The translations under genes and the position numbers were made by a program. From a virus, in IMG/VR virus record IMGVR_UViG_3300031278_000017, positions 1-21,959 of that record: a DNA stretch of 21,959 nucleotides. One strand, given 5' to 3'. Position 1 is the stretch's first letter. Each line of letters opens with the position of its first letter. The notes under the pieces were generated by a model, which did not search any database, was not told the origin of the DNA, and was given only the letters and a program-made list of their open reading frames with translations. Positions 13,185-20,369 of this stretch are shown one piece after another.

Positions 13185-13623
13185 CGAGCAGAAGAGCAGG
13201 GTGATGCTGCCCAAGCCCAAGCGGCCAGTAGGCAGGCCGCCGAAGCATGGGGCGTTCACGGGCTCTGAGCTGGCGATACTGTCGCCCGTGAAGCGCGACG
13301 AGATTGTGTCCGTGCTGACCGGCGCCAAGGTATCGGTCGGCCCTGCGGACATGATAGCCGTGAGCATGCTGGCCGGCTGCCTCGCGAAGATGGAGCTGAT
13401 AGACCGGTTCTTTGCCGCCTGCGGAGTGTTCGATGAGACTAACGCCATAAGGCAGGGGCCGTTCAAGGTGTACCTGGCGGCGATGAACGCCGCGACCAGG
13501 CTTTGCGCTCAACTGGGCATGACGCCTGACTCGCGCATCAAGCTCGGCATCGGGATGCTGCAGGCCAACAAGGACCTGGCTTCGATGATGAGCGACGCCG
13601 CAGAGGAGGACGAGCCGTCATGA
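13177..13623 (+). CDS. terS: Terminase small subunit (P27-type)
   Basis: This 148-residue protein sits immediately before the large terminase and overlaps it by four bases (ATGA). Its N-terminus has KRPVGRPPKHG, the basic GRP motif common at the start of P27-type small terminases. The rest is helical (DMIAVSMLAGCLAKMELIDRFFAA; AAMNAATRLCAQLGMTPDSRIKLG), and the C-terminus is acidic (AAEEDEPS). Small terminases oligomerise, recognise packaging-site DNA and deliver it to the motor. Assignment rests on the motif, size and position. Confidence 0.88.
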   Translation: MSDEQKSRVMLPKPKRPVGRPPKHGAFTGSELAILSPVKRDEIVSVLTGAKVSVGPADMIAVSMLAGCLAKMELIDRFFAACGVFDETNAIRQGPFKVYLAAMNAATRLCAQLGMTPDSRIKLGIGMLQANKDLASMMSDAAEEDEPS

Positions 13624-15065
13624 CGCAGAAGCCGGCTGAGTTTACGGAAGAGAAGGCGAAGCTGTACAACAAGGACATAATATCTTTTCTCGAGGAGCAG
13701 TACATACTGCCCGAGACCGGCAAGCTCATAGTCCTGGAGGAGTGGCAGAAGGAGCTCATATTTCGTCCGCTGTTCTACGACCTGCTTCCGGATGGGCGTC
13801 GCAAGTATACTCTGGCCCTCATAGGCATGTGCAAAAAGAACGGCAAGAGCACGCTGGCCGCCGGCGTTGGCCTGTGGTTTTGCTTCGCCGGCGAGCCCCA
13901 CGGTGAGGTCATCATCGCGGCGAACAACCTAGACCAGGCGTCGCTCATTATATACGAGAAGATACGGTCCGCATTCAAGCTCAATCCGAATCTGCTGCAG
14001 TCAGCCAGACTACTCAAGACCGGCATCGAGATGAAGAGGACCGGCACGGTATGCCGGCCAATAGCCCACAAGTACCAGACGGCGGCCGGCGTCAACCCTA
14101 CGCTGGTCCTGTTCGATGAGCTGTGGGGCTACCCTGGGCGAGAGTTCTACGACGAGCTCACTACGTCGCCTGCCAGAAAGGAGCCGCTCGGGCTCATTGT
14201 GACGTACGCCGGCTACGACAAAGACTCGTTGCTGTATTCGCTGTACAAGGCCGGCAGGGCGGGCAAGGACCCGCGCATGTTCTACCTGTGGCTTAACGAG
14301 AACAAGGCCTCGTGGGTGAACCGGGAGTACCTTGACTCCCAGAGGAACAGGCTGCCTCCCAACAGCTTCGCCAGGTTTCACGAGAACAAGTGGGCGTCCG
14401 CGGAGGGTACGTTCGTTACCGAAGACGACATTAAGCGGCTGCACGGGGTTCCGTGGACGATACAGTATGGACCGGACCAGAATCGCCCGCTGCTAGAGTA
14501 CATTATTTCGTGCGACGCGGGCCTGAGCCATGACAGGACAGCCAGATGTATCGGGCACTACGACCCGCTTGACGGGCGGGTGTATGTCGATAACCTCAGA
14601 TGGTGGGAGGGCACAAAGAAGGCGCATGTGGACATGAGCAATGTCGAGGCTGACCTGAAGGACACCGGCATCAAGTTTCACCCGAGGAAGATGGTCATTG
14701 ACCCGTGGCAGATGGAGTACGTCATGCAAAGGCTCAAGCCGTATTTCACCGTCGAGCCGTTCAATTTCAACACTGACATGATGTTCATGTCGCAGACAGT
14801 CATTACAATGCTCCGCAACGGCACGCTCGTCTGTTACAACGAGCCGCTGCTCGACAAGGAGTTCAAAGAGATTATAGCGAAGCAGACAGGTCAAGGCTGG
14901 AGGATAGACCACGTCAGGGGCAAGCGCAACGACCTCGTCATCTCTGTAGGCATGATGGCGGTCGCGGCCATAAGGAACGCCGGCCTGTCGGAGATGGACT
15001 TCATGAAAGACAAGAACCCGCTGCCTCCTGTCGGCTTCCAAGGCATACGGGAGAAGGAGTTCTAA
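13620..15065 (+). CDS. terL: Terminase large subunit
   Basis: This 481-residue packaging motor has an N-terminal ATPase with an adenine-binding-like stretch (IVLEEWQKELIF), Walker A GMCKKNGKST (69-78) and Walker B TLVLFDE (161-167, D166/E167). The C-terminal RNase-H-like nuclease domain has acidic residues at D299 (IISCDAGLSHD), D361 (MVIDPWQM) and D438 (RNDLVISVGMMA). It pumps DNA into the prohead and cuts concatemers. Both halves look complete. The length is typical of the P27-associated phage terminase family. Presence of a terminase with Mu-like head genes points to head packaging from concatemers or integrated DNA rather than Mu-style transposition. Confidence 0.95.
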   Translation: MTQKPAEFTEEKAKLYNKDIISFLEEQYILPETGKLIVLEEWQKELIFRPLFYDLLPDGRRKYTLALIGMCKKNGKSTLAAGVGLWFCFAGEPHGEVIIAANNLDQASLIIYEKIRSAFKLNPNLLQSARLLKTGIEMKRTGTVCRPIAHKYQTAAGVNPTLVLFDELWGYPGREFYDELTTSPARKEPLGLIVTYAGYDKDSLLYSLYKAGRAGKDPRMFYLWLNENKASWVNREYLDSQRNRLPPNSFARFHENKWASAEGTFVTEDDIKRLHGVPWTIQYGPDQNRPLLEYIISCDAGLSHDRTARCIGHYDPLDGRVYVDNLRWWEGTKKAHVDMSNVEADLKDTGIKFHPRKMVIDPWQMEYVMQRLKPYFTVEPFNFNTDMMFMSQTVITMLRNGTLVCYNEPLLDKEFKEIIAKQTGQGWRIDHVRGKRNDLVISVGMMAVAAIRNAGLSEMDFMKDKNPLPPVGFQGIREKEF

Positions 15066-15066
15066 G

Positions 15067-17181
15067 ATGAGCATAAGGTCAAGACTTCAGTCAATGCTGG
15101 GCTCAGATAAGCCCCGGGTAACGGTTGAGTTGGGCGCTACCGGGACGTCGGTATTCTCCGGTCTTCTCTACGAGGAAGAGTACAACTCGGACCTGCAGGG
15201 GGACAAGGCCATCAAGACGTACGACAAGATGCGCCGAAGCGACGGCCAGGTCAAGGCCGGACTGCTGGCGTGCAAGCTGCCGCTGATGGTCGCCCGCTGG
15301 GACGTGGCGCCGGCCAGCGACGACCCTCTCGATGTTCAGATAGCCGAGACGGTCAAGGAGGACCTGTTCGACGGTTGGGACGACTTCCTGAGGCAGGCGC
15401 TGATAATGCTGGACTTTGGCCACATGGTCTTCGAGAAGGTGTGGGAGCTGAGGGACGGGCGGTACACCTGGCGCAAGCTGGCGCCGAGACTGCCGCGGTC
15501 ATTGGTCGAGTGGCACATCACTGATGACGGCGAGCTGGACTATGTCGTGCAGCAGGCGATGATAGGCAACAATTTCGACCAAGTGCCGATACCGGCCGCG
15601 AAACTGTTCGTGTTTACTCACGAGCGCGAAGGCAGCAATTTCCGAGGCATCAGCCTTCTGAGGGCCGCGTACAAGCACTGGTATTACAAGAACAACCTGT
15701 ACGCCATTGACGGCATAGCCGCCGAGAGGCACGGCGTCGGTCTCGCCTCGTTCACGTACCCCGACCAGGCCACGCAGGCGCAGAAGGACGCGGTGAAGGA
15801 GATAGGCGAAAGGCTGCATTCTCACGAGAGGGCATACGAGGCTCATCCCGAGTCCATAAAGTTCGACCTCAAGGGCGTGCAAGGTCAGCTGCATGACATC
15901 ATGCGCAGCATAGACCATCACGACCTTCAGATAGTCAGGAGCATCCTGGCGCAGTTCATGAATCTAGGCGCCAAGTCGACAGGCAGCTACGCGCTGAGTC
16001 AGGACCAGTCGCAGTTCTTTTTGATGGCCCTGCAGGCCGTGGGCAGGAACGTCTGCAACACGGTGAACCACCAGGGAATCAAGGAAATGGTGGACTACAA
16101 CTGGGACGTAAGGAAATACCCGAAGCTGACGGTCAGCGGCCTTGACAGTCCTGACGTTTTGGCGTACGCCGGAGCTATAGCGCAGTTGGTGACGGCCGGG
16201 GCGATAGTCCCGGACGACCCGATGGAGAACGAGCTGAGGAGAATAGTCAAGATGCCGCTCAAGACCAAGGACGCCGCACCGAGACCGGCTCCGACGCCGG
16301 CCGCGCCAATGACCGAAGGCAGGACATGGCCAGCCGACGCGGAAGAGGCTGCCGCTGAGAAGGCTGTGGTCGTGAAAACCAAGAGCACGGACAGGGCGCT
16401 GTTGGCGGCCGAGTTCTGGAGGGCGCCGACTGGCGTCGAGAAGTCAGTGGCGTTCGCTGAGATTGAGCAGACGCTGGACACGTTCGAGGACAAATTCGTC
16501 AAGGCGATAACGCCGATACAGCGGAAGCAGACCAAGGTGCTGGTGAACGTCGTCGCAGGCTACCTAGAAGACGGGGAGTATGACCGGCTGACGGAAATTG
16601 ACGTCCCCTACAGAGCGCAGGTGGCTGACGTGATTGAGACGCTGCTGAGCGACCTCGTAGCATACGGCGCGAAGCAGGTCAGGGCCGAGTCTTCCCGGCA
16701 AGGCAGCACACTGAAGGCGCAAGACGTTCCGAAGCCGCAGGACCCGCAGGCGTTCCTGAGAGTCAGGTCGCTGGCTGTGGCCAACATACTCGCGAACAGA
16801 ATGCGGGCTGCCTTGACCTGGGAATCCATGCGACAGCTGCGGGAGGGCACGCTCGACAAAGGCCAGCTGACGGCGTCGGTCGACGAGCTGTCGGACAAGG
16901 AGTTGCGAAGCGTGTCGAAGGCAAGCGCGAGCGAGGCGGTCAACCTCGGAAGGCAGGAGCAGGCCAGCAAGATGAGCATCAAAAGAGTCACGTCAAGCGC
17001 GCTGCTCGACAGCAACACTTGCGACTACTGTCGCAAGATGGATGGCGAAAGTTGGGCGCCCGGCGAAAAGCTGACGAAGCCGGACAACATGCCCGTGCCG
17101 CCGGAGCCGCCGTACGAGGAATGCGAGGGCAGGGACCGCTGCCGCTGCCTTTGGGTGTACACGTTTTCACAGGAGGAGTAA
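15067..17181 (+). CDS. Portal protein (DUF935, Mu gp29-like) fused to a MuF-like minor head domain
   Basis: This is a 704-residue fusion. Residues about 15-410 match the DUF935 portal family (DKMRRSDGQVKAGLLACKLPLM; FVFTHEREGSNFRGISLLRAAYKHWYYK; GLASFTYPD), the twelve-fold ring through which DNA enters. A Pro/Ala linker (about 415-432) leads to residues 440-704, which look like Mu gpF: a long helical region ending in SALLDSNTCDYCRKMDG (C652, C655, D659) and a final cysteine-rich segment (C686, C692, C694). In Mu these are two genes. The cysteines probably bind metal. AAGGAG lies seven bases before the ATG, in the end of the terminase gene. Confidence 0.9.
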   Translation: MSIRSRLQSMLGSDKPRVTVELGATGTSVFSGLLYEEEYNSDLQGDKAIKTYDKMRRSDGQVKAGLLACKLPLMVARWDVAPASDDPLDVQIAETVKEDLFDGWDDFLRQALIMLDFGHMVFEKVWELRDGRYTWRKLAPRLPRSLVEWHITDDGELDYVVQQAMIGNNFDQVPIPAAKLFVFTHEREGSNFRGISLLRAAYKHWYYKNNLYAIDGIAAERHGVGLASFTYPDQATQAQKDAVKEIGERLHSHERAYEAHPESIKFDLKGVQGQLHDIMRSIDHHDLQIVRSILAQFMNLGAKSTGSYALSQDQSQFFLMALQAVGRNVCNTVNHQGIKEMVDYNWDVRKYPKLTVSGLDSPDVLAYAGAIAQLVTAGAIVPDDPMENELRRIVKMPLKTKDAAPRPAPTPAAPMTEGRTWPADAEEAAAEKAVVVKTKSTDRALLAAEFWRAPTGVEKSVAFAEIEQTLDTFEDKFVKAITPIQRKQTKVLVNVVAGYLEDGEYDRLTEIDVPYRAQVADVIETLLSDLVAYGAKQVRAESSRQGSTLKAQDVPKPQDPQAFLRVRSLAVANILANRMRAALTWESMRQLREGTLDKGQLTASVDELSDKELRSVSKASASEAVNLGRQEQASKMSIKRVTSSALLDSNTCDYCRKMDGESWAPGEKLTKPDNMPVPPEPPYEECEGRDRCRCLWVYTFSQEE

Positions 17182-17360
17182 TGGACCAGTTTACAGCCTG
17201 CGGGAGTCGGCCGAACTCCACCAGAAGCGACAGAACGCGAATCCTGGGCCTTGGAATTTGCGAGTATATTATATCAGGCCATGCTGCTCGGACGCGCCTT
17301 ATGCTTGACGGCTGTCCTGCGCGTGACACGGCGTCACACACGGCACTTGGAGGATTGTGA
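17181..17360 (+). CDS. Possible 59-residue ORF in the portal-protease gap
   Basis: An ATG overlaps the portal stop by one base (TAATG), with AGGAGG (17171-17176) four bases upstream, and the frame stays open to 17360. The product has several cysteines and no recognisable family. Codon choice does not look like the neighbours, and the sequence contains the reverse repeat copy at 17236, so it may be only the leader region read through by ribosomes. Kept at low confidence because the SD is good. Confidence 0.25.
   Translation: MDQFTACGSRPNSTRSDRTRILGLGICEYIISGHAARTRLMLDGCPARDTASHTALGGL
17226..17262 (-). repeat. Dispersed hairpin repeat, reverse copy at 17.24 kb
   Basis: The minus strand contains CCCAGGATTCGCG (complement of 17236-17248) followed by TTCTGTCGCTT, and preceded by CCAAGG as in the 12.15 kb copy. 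On the + strand CGCGAATCC (17236-17244) pairs with GGAATTTGCG (17253-17262), with one wobble and one bulged A, across an eight-base loop. It forms an inverted pair with the forward copy at 17392, about 150 bases downstream. Confidence 0.75.
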
Positions 17361-17373
17361 GTATAAACATAAG

Positions 17374-17464
17374 GCCGGGCACTTTTCGGCTCCAGGATTC
17401 GCGTCCTGGCGCTTGCAGCAAAGGCCAAAAGCAAGGCCTTCGGGCCATATTTTAGGAGGGACAA
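17374..17464 (+). promoter_or_regulatory. Structured leader of the protease/scaffold gene
   Basis: The leader holds several potential hairpins in series: GCCG (17374-17377)/CGGC (17387-17390); the repeat copy at 17392; AAGGCC (17421-17426)/GGCCTT (17435-17440); and GGCC (17435-17438)-TTCG-GGCC (17443-17446) with a stable UUCG-type tetraloop. The last two share 17435-17438 and so exclude each other. ATATTTT follows the tetraloop stem, then the SD AGGAGGG (17454-17460) and the ATG at 17465. This could be an attenuator or translation switch; activity is inference. Confidence 0.4.
17392..17414 (+). repeat. Dispersed hairpin repeat, copy at 17.39 kb (forward)
   Basis: CCAGGATTCGCG (17392-17403) followed by TCCTGGCGCTT. 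CCAGGA (17392-17397) pairs perfectly with TCCTGG (17404-17409) around a TTCGCG loop. The extended match with the minus-strand copy at 17236 covers about 23 bases with two differences, so the unit is longer than the 12-mer. Confidence 0.75.
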
Positions 17465-19024
17465 ATGAAGACGATGACGGCAAAATACAGCATGCCGGAC
17501 AACATTCCGGACTACATCAAGAACCTGCCTGAGGGAGCGCAAAGAGTCTTTGTCGATGCGTTCAACGGCGCCATGGACGACGGTGCTTCTGAGGAGGAAT
17601 CAAGGATGGCCGGATGGGGAGCGGTCAAGAACGTCTACGAAAAAAGCGGAGACGAGTGGGTGCGCAAGGGCGCCGAACTGACCACTCTCAGGTACGTCTC
17701 GATGATAGGCGAGGCGCCTCTTGACGGGTCGAACGAGTCGGCGGTCCAGGTGTTCAGGACCGGAACTTTCAGGCATCCTCTGTACGGCAAGTTCACGCTG
17801 ACCGTAGACGACCTTCGCGTGATGGTGGCCAACTTCATCGCACACAGGCCGAAGCCTCCGACCGAGCTGTCCGTTGACTACGAGCACATGAGCGCAGTCG
17901 GCAACCAGATAGCCCCGGCCGCGGGGTGGGTGAAGGACCTCGAGCAGCGGGGTAACGAGCTGTGGGCGACAGTGTCGTGGACGGACAAGGCCGCCGAAAT
18001 GATACGCGCCAAGGAGTACAGGTTCATCAGTCCTGAATGGCACATGCACTACAAGGACAAGGAGACGGGCAAGGACATCGGCGCATGCCTGTTGTCCATG
18101 GCCCTGACCAATAGGCCGTTTATAGAGGGCATGCAGCCGGTCATGCTAAGCGAGAAACTCGAGGAATACAACGCTAGCGTGCTGATGCTCAGCGACAGAA
18201 TGCTGGGGCTATTCATGCCGCAAGACAAGGAGGGTAACATGAAAGGAGCAGACTGGGACACAGAGTATATCAATGACCTGCCGGATAAGGCCTTCGCATA
18301 CATCGCCCCCGGAGGGGAAAAGGACGAGAAAGGGAAGACCGTGCCTAGAGACAACCGTCACCTGCCGTACAGGAACATGGACGGGTCTACTAACCTGGAC
18401 CACCTGAGGAACGCGCTGGCCAGACTTGACCAGACGTCCCTTCCCCAGGAGGCGAAAGCAGAGGCAAGGAAGGCGCTCGAAAAGGCCGCCGAAGAGGCGG
18501 GCGTTGGAGAGGCTGGCGATAAAGAACCCAACAAAGGACAGGAGGTAACTGTAGTGGAAGAGCAAATCAGGGAAATACTCGGACTGGCGGCGGAGGACGA
18601 CATACTGGCCGCAATCAAGGACCTCAAGGCCAAAGCCGACGCCGCCGGTGAAGCCGAGCAGCAGAAGACCGAAGCGGAGCAGGCCAGAGAAGCCGCAGAG
18701 ACAAAGCTCCAGGCGGCCGAGGCCAAGCTGGCATCCGGCGAGGTGGACGCAGACGTCAACCAGGCGCTGAAGGACGGGCACATACTGCCCAAGCAGGTGC
18801 CGTGGGCCAAGGACCTGCGAGCCAAGGACCCGACAGGGTTCAAGACGTTCCTCGCGTCAGCACCGAAGATAGGGCCAGAGGGCACGATAATCGGGCGAGA
18901 GTCCGAGGAAGGCGCCATTCAGCTGACTGAAAAAGAGATTGAGGTCGGCAAGCGGATGGGCGTCTCCAAGGAAGAGCTGGTCGAGCAAAAGAAGAGGGAC
19001 GCAGCCGCCAAGACAACGGCGTAG
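17465..19024 (+). CDS. ChaB-domain / Mu gpI-like prohead protease / scaffold polyprotein
   Basis: This is a 519-residue head maturation protein. Residues 7-68 match ChaB (MPDNIPDYIKNLPEGAQRVFVD, MAGWGAVKNVYEK, EWVRK). Residues 75-228 match the Mu gpI protease family (VDYEHM 138-142, PAAGWVKDLE, EYRFISPEW 184-192, MALTNRPFIEGM). Residues about 265-345 hold a small module (YINDLPDKAFAYIAPGG, HLRNALAR) that I believe resembles DUF6582-type insertions. Residues 364-519 are a charged, coiled-coil-rich scaffold. The protease would cleave itself, the scaffold and perhaps capsid during assembly. Two internal in-frame starts with strong SDs (18239, 18554) suggest separate scaffold products, as with I and Z of Mu. 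ATG 17465 is set by AGGAGGG five bases upstream. Confidence 0.9.
   Translation: MKTMTAKYSMPDNIPDYIKNLPEGAQRVFVDAFNGAMDDGASEEESRMAGWGAVKNVYEKSGDEWVRKGAELTTLRYVSMIGEAPLDGSNESAVQVFRTGTFRHPLYGKFTLTVDDLRVMVANFIAHRPKPPTELSVDYEHMSAVGNQIAPAAGWVKDLEQRGNELWATVSWTDKAAEMIRAKEYRFISPEWHMHYKDKETGKDIGACLLSMALTNRPFIEGMQPVMLSEKLEEYNASVLMLSDRMLGLFMPQDKEGNMKGADWDTEYINDLPDKAFAYIAPGGEKDEKGKTVPRDNRHLPYRNMDGSTNLDHLRNALARLDQTSLPQEAKAEARKALEKAAEEAGVGEAGDKEPNKGQEVTVVEEQIREILGLAAEDDILAAIKDLKAKADAAGEAEQQKTEAEQAREAAETKLQAAEAKLASGEVDADVNQALKDGHILPKQVPWAKDLRAKDPTGFKTFLASAPKIGPEGTIIGRESEEGAIQLTEKEIEVGKRMGVSKEELVEQKKRDAAAKTTA
18239..19024 (+). CDS. Nested in-frame product of the protease gene (linker module plus scaffold)
   Basis: The SD AAGGAGGG (18227-18234) lies four to five bases before the ATG at 18239, in frame with the protease ORF at residue M259. 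The product would be 261 residues: the small DLPDKAFAYI module plus the scaffold, without ChaB and protease. The start falls exactly at the boundary after the protease domain, which supports design rather than chance. Expression is not proven. Confidence 0.45.
   Translation: MKGADWDTEYINDLPDKAFAYIAPGGEKDEKGKTVPRDNRHLPYRNMDGSTNLDHLRNALARLDQTSLPQEAKAEARKALEKAAEEAGVGEAGDKEPNKGQEVTVVEEQIREILGLAAEDDILAAIKDLKAKADAAGEAEQQKTEAEQAREAAETKLQAAEAKLASGEVDADVNQALKDGHILPKQVPWAKDLRAKDPTGFKTFLASAPKIGPEGTIIGRESEEGAIQLTEKEIEVGKRMGVSKEELVEQKKRDAAAKTTA
18554..19024 (+). CDS. Nested scaffold protein starting at an internal GTG
   Basis: AGGAGGT (18540-18546) lies about eight bases before a GTG at 18554, in frame at residue 364 of the protease ORF. 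The product would be 156 residues, starting VEEQIREILGLAAEDDILAA, then a Gln/Glu/Ala-rich coiled coil (EAEQQKTEAEQAREAAETKL) and a basic tail. This copies the Mu I/Z and lambda C/Nu3 arrangement, in which the scaffold is made from the 3' end of the protease gene. Confidence 0.55.
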   Translation: MEEQIREILGLAAEDDILAAIKDLKAKADAAGEAEQQKTEAEQAREAAETKLQAAEAKLASGEVDADVNQALKDGHILPKQVPWAKDLRAKDPTGFKTFLASAPKIGPEGTIIGRESEEGAIQLTEKEIEVGKRMGVSKEELVEQKKRDAAAKTTA

Positions 19025-19070
19025 GCGCCTTCGGACAACAGACAAAATAATCGAAGGAGAACAACCGAAC

Positions 19071-20123
19071 ATGAACCGATTAGCGAAAACCTTTCGCAGG
19101 TTCGGCCTGATAATGGCCATGGTGATGCTCATAGTCTTGGGCATCCCCGGGGCATTGTCTGCCGACACACAGATACCCCGCAAGGAGGCGGGACTGCAGA
19201 GCTATCCGGTGGCCGCGTCAGCGACCATCTACAAAGGCGCGATGGTAGGCTCTGACGGAGACGGCTATCTTGTGCCAATGTCGACGACCATCACTTTCAA
19301 GTTTGTCGGCATTGCGTATGAGCAGATTGACAACTCATCCGGCAGCGACGGCGACAAGAACTGCCGCGTCCACACGTCGGGCGTATTCAAGCTGACCGCG
19401 ACAAGCATTGCACAGACAATGGTCGGCCAGCCAATGTTCGCGATTGACGACGCCACCATGGACGACTCTGGCACCAGCTACCAGCTCATTGGCGTTCTTG
19501 TCGAATACTCAAGCGCGACAAGCGGCTGGGTTGACATTGGGCAACGACCAGGAATACGCGGTGTCGCCGACAACCTGCAGATACTCACAGACACCGACAC
19601 AAAGAACGTGCGCATAAACAGCAGGAGTTACACTGCCACAAGCGGTGACGTTACGGCTGTCCAGTCTAAGCCGAATGTAGCAACGGGCGGGACCATTGGC
19701 GTCACCGGCATAGAAGTATCGCCTCGATTCGCCGAAGGCGCCGCAGGCTCGAAGCTTGTTGGCATCATGTCCAATCCTATACTGAAAGGCAGCGGCGACC
19801 AGGGCGACCTGAGCAGCGCCATGAGATGCTACGAGGCCAGGCTCGAGAGTGACAGCGGCAGCACCAGAACCGTCGCCGAAGCCTACTGTCTGCACTGCAT
19901 GCAGGCGCTCCACGGCACGGTAACAACGGGGCCATACCCGATAGCGGTCGATGCGGGAGGCGGCAACGTTGCCTGGGCTGGCTTCGCAAAGCTGCCTGAC
20001 GATAGCCAAGTGGCTAACGATGAGGATACGGGAGACGCGAACACAATCGCCGGCTACATAAAGGTCCTTATCGGAACCAACACCCGCTACATATACACAT
20101 ACAGTGTATTGCCTAGTGCCTAG
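19071..20123 (+). CDS. Capsid decoration-like structural protein with N-terminal signal peptide
   Basis: This 350-residue protein starts with a textbook signal peptide: basic MNRLAKTFRRF, hydrophobic GLIMAMVMLIVLGIPGAL and a likely cut after ALSA (about residue 31). The following 35-150 resembles phage head-decoration or cement proteins (IPRKEAGLQSYPVAASATIYKGAMVG, FVGIAYEQIDNSSGSDGDKNCRV). A second Gly/Thr-rich part (about 165-350) includes GIEVSPRFAEGAAGSKLVGI and RTVAEAYCLHCMQALHG. Its place between scaffold and major capsid fits a virion role. AAGGAG lies 11 bases before the ATG. An export signal on a capsid protein is very unusual. The in-frame extension back to 18939 overlaps the scaffold gene and is rejected. 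A membrane-anchored protein is the main alternative. Confidence 0.75.
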   Translation: MNRLAKTFRRFGLIMAMVMLIVLGIPGALSADTQIPRKEAGLQSYPVAASATIYKGAMVGSDGDGYLVPMSTTITFKFVGIAYEQIDNSSGSDGDKNCRVHTSGVFKLTATSIAQTMVGQPMFAIDDATMDDSGTSYQLIGVLVEYSSATSGWVDIGQRPGIRGVADNLQILTDTDTKNVRINSRSYTATSGDVTAVQSKPNVATGGTIGVTGIEVSPRFAEGAAGSKLVGIMSNPILKGSGDQGDLSSAMRCYEARLESDSGSTRTVAEAYCLHCMQALHGTVTTGPYPIAVDAGGGNVAWAGFAKLPDDSQVANDEDTGDANTIAGYIKVLIGTNTRYIYTYSVLPSA

Positions 20124-20152
20124 CATCAAATAAAATTGAAGGAGACGGACTG

Positions 20153-20341
20153 ATGAAAAATATGGACTTAGTTGAGCTCAAGAAGGACAGACAGAATCTT
20201 CAGGTGATGCTTGAGGTCGAGCAGCAGAAGCTGATAGATACTCAAAACGCTTGCCTAAGATTCGAGGGCGCCCTTACTTATAACTCGCAGTGTATAGCCT
20301 TCCTTGAGCAGGAAGACGAGCCGGACAAGCCCGTTTCCTAA
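20153..20341 (+). CDS. Small coiled-coil protein
   Basis: This 62-residue protein has a strong heptad-like stretch (MDLVELKKDRQNLQVMLEVEQQKLIDTQ) and an acidic end (EQEDEPDKPVS). AAGGAG lies about eight bases before the ATG. Small coiled-coil proteins are common between head genes in phages and may assist assembly. No family is recognised. Codon use is more AT-rich than the genes beside it. Confidence 0.7.
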   Translation: MKNMDLVELKKDRQNLQVMLEVEQQKLIDTQNACLRFEGALTYNSQCIAFLEQEDEPDKPVS

Positions 20342-20369
20342 CAAAATACGACAAAGGAGATAACCGACA

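Noticed and set aside
3702-17414. CRISPR array
   Set aside because: The repeat copies are kilobases apart and in both orientations, with no regular spacers.
17435-17453. Intrinsic terminator before the protease gene
   Set aside because: The stem is only four bases and the T-run is broken (ATATTTT), and an SD follows at once; treated as a possible leader switch instead.
18939-19070. Upstream extension of the decoration-like gene
   Set aside because: It overlaps the scaffold end, and its residues are Arg/Ser-rich and shadow-like; the SD and signal peptide support 19071.
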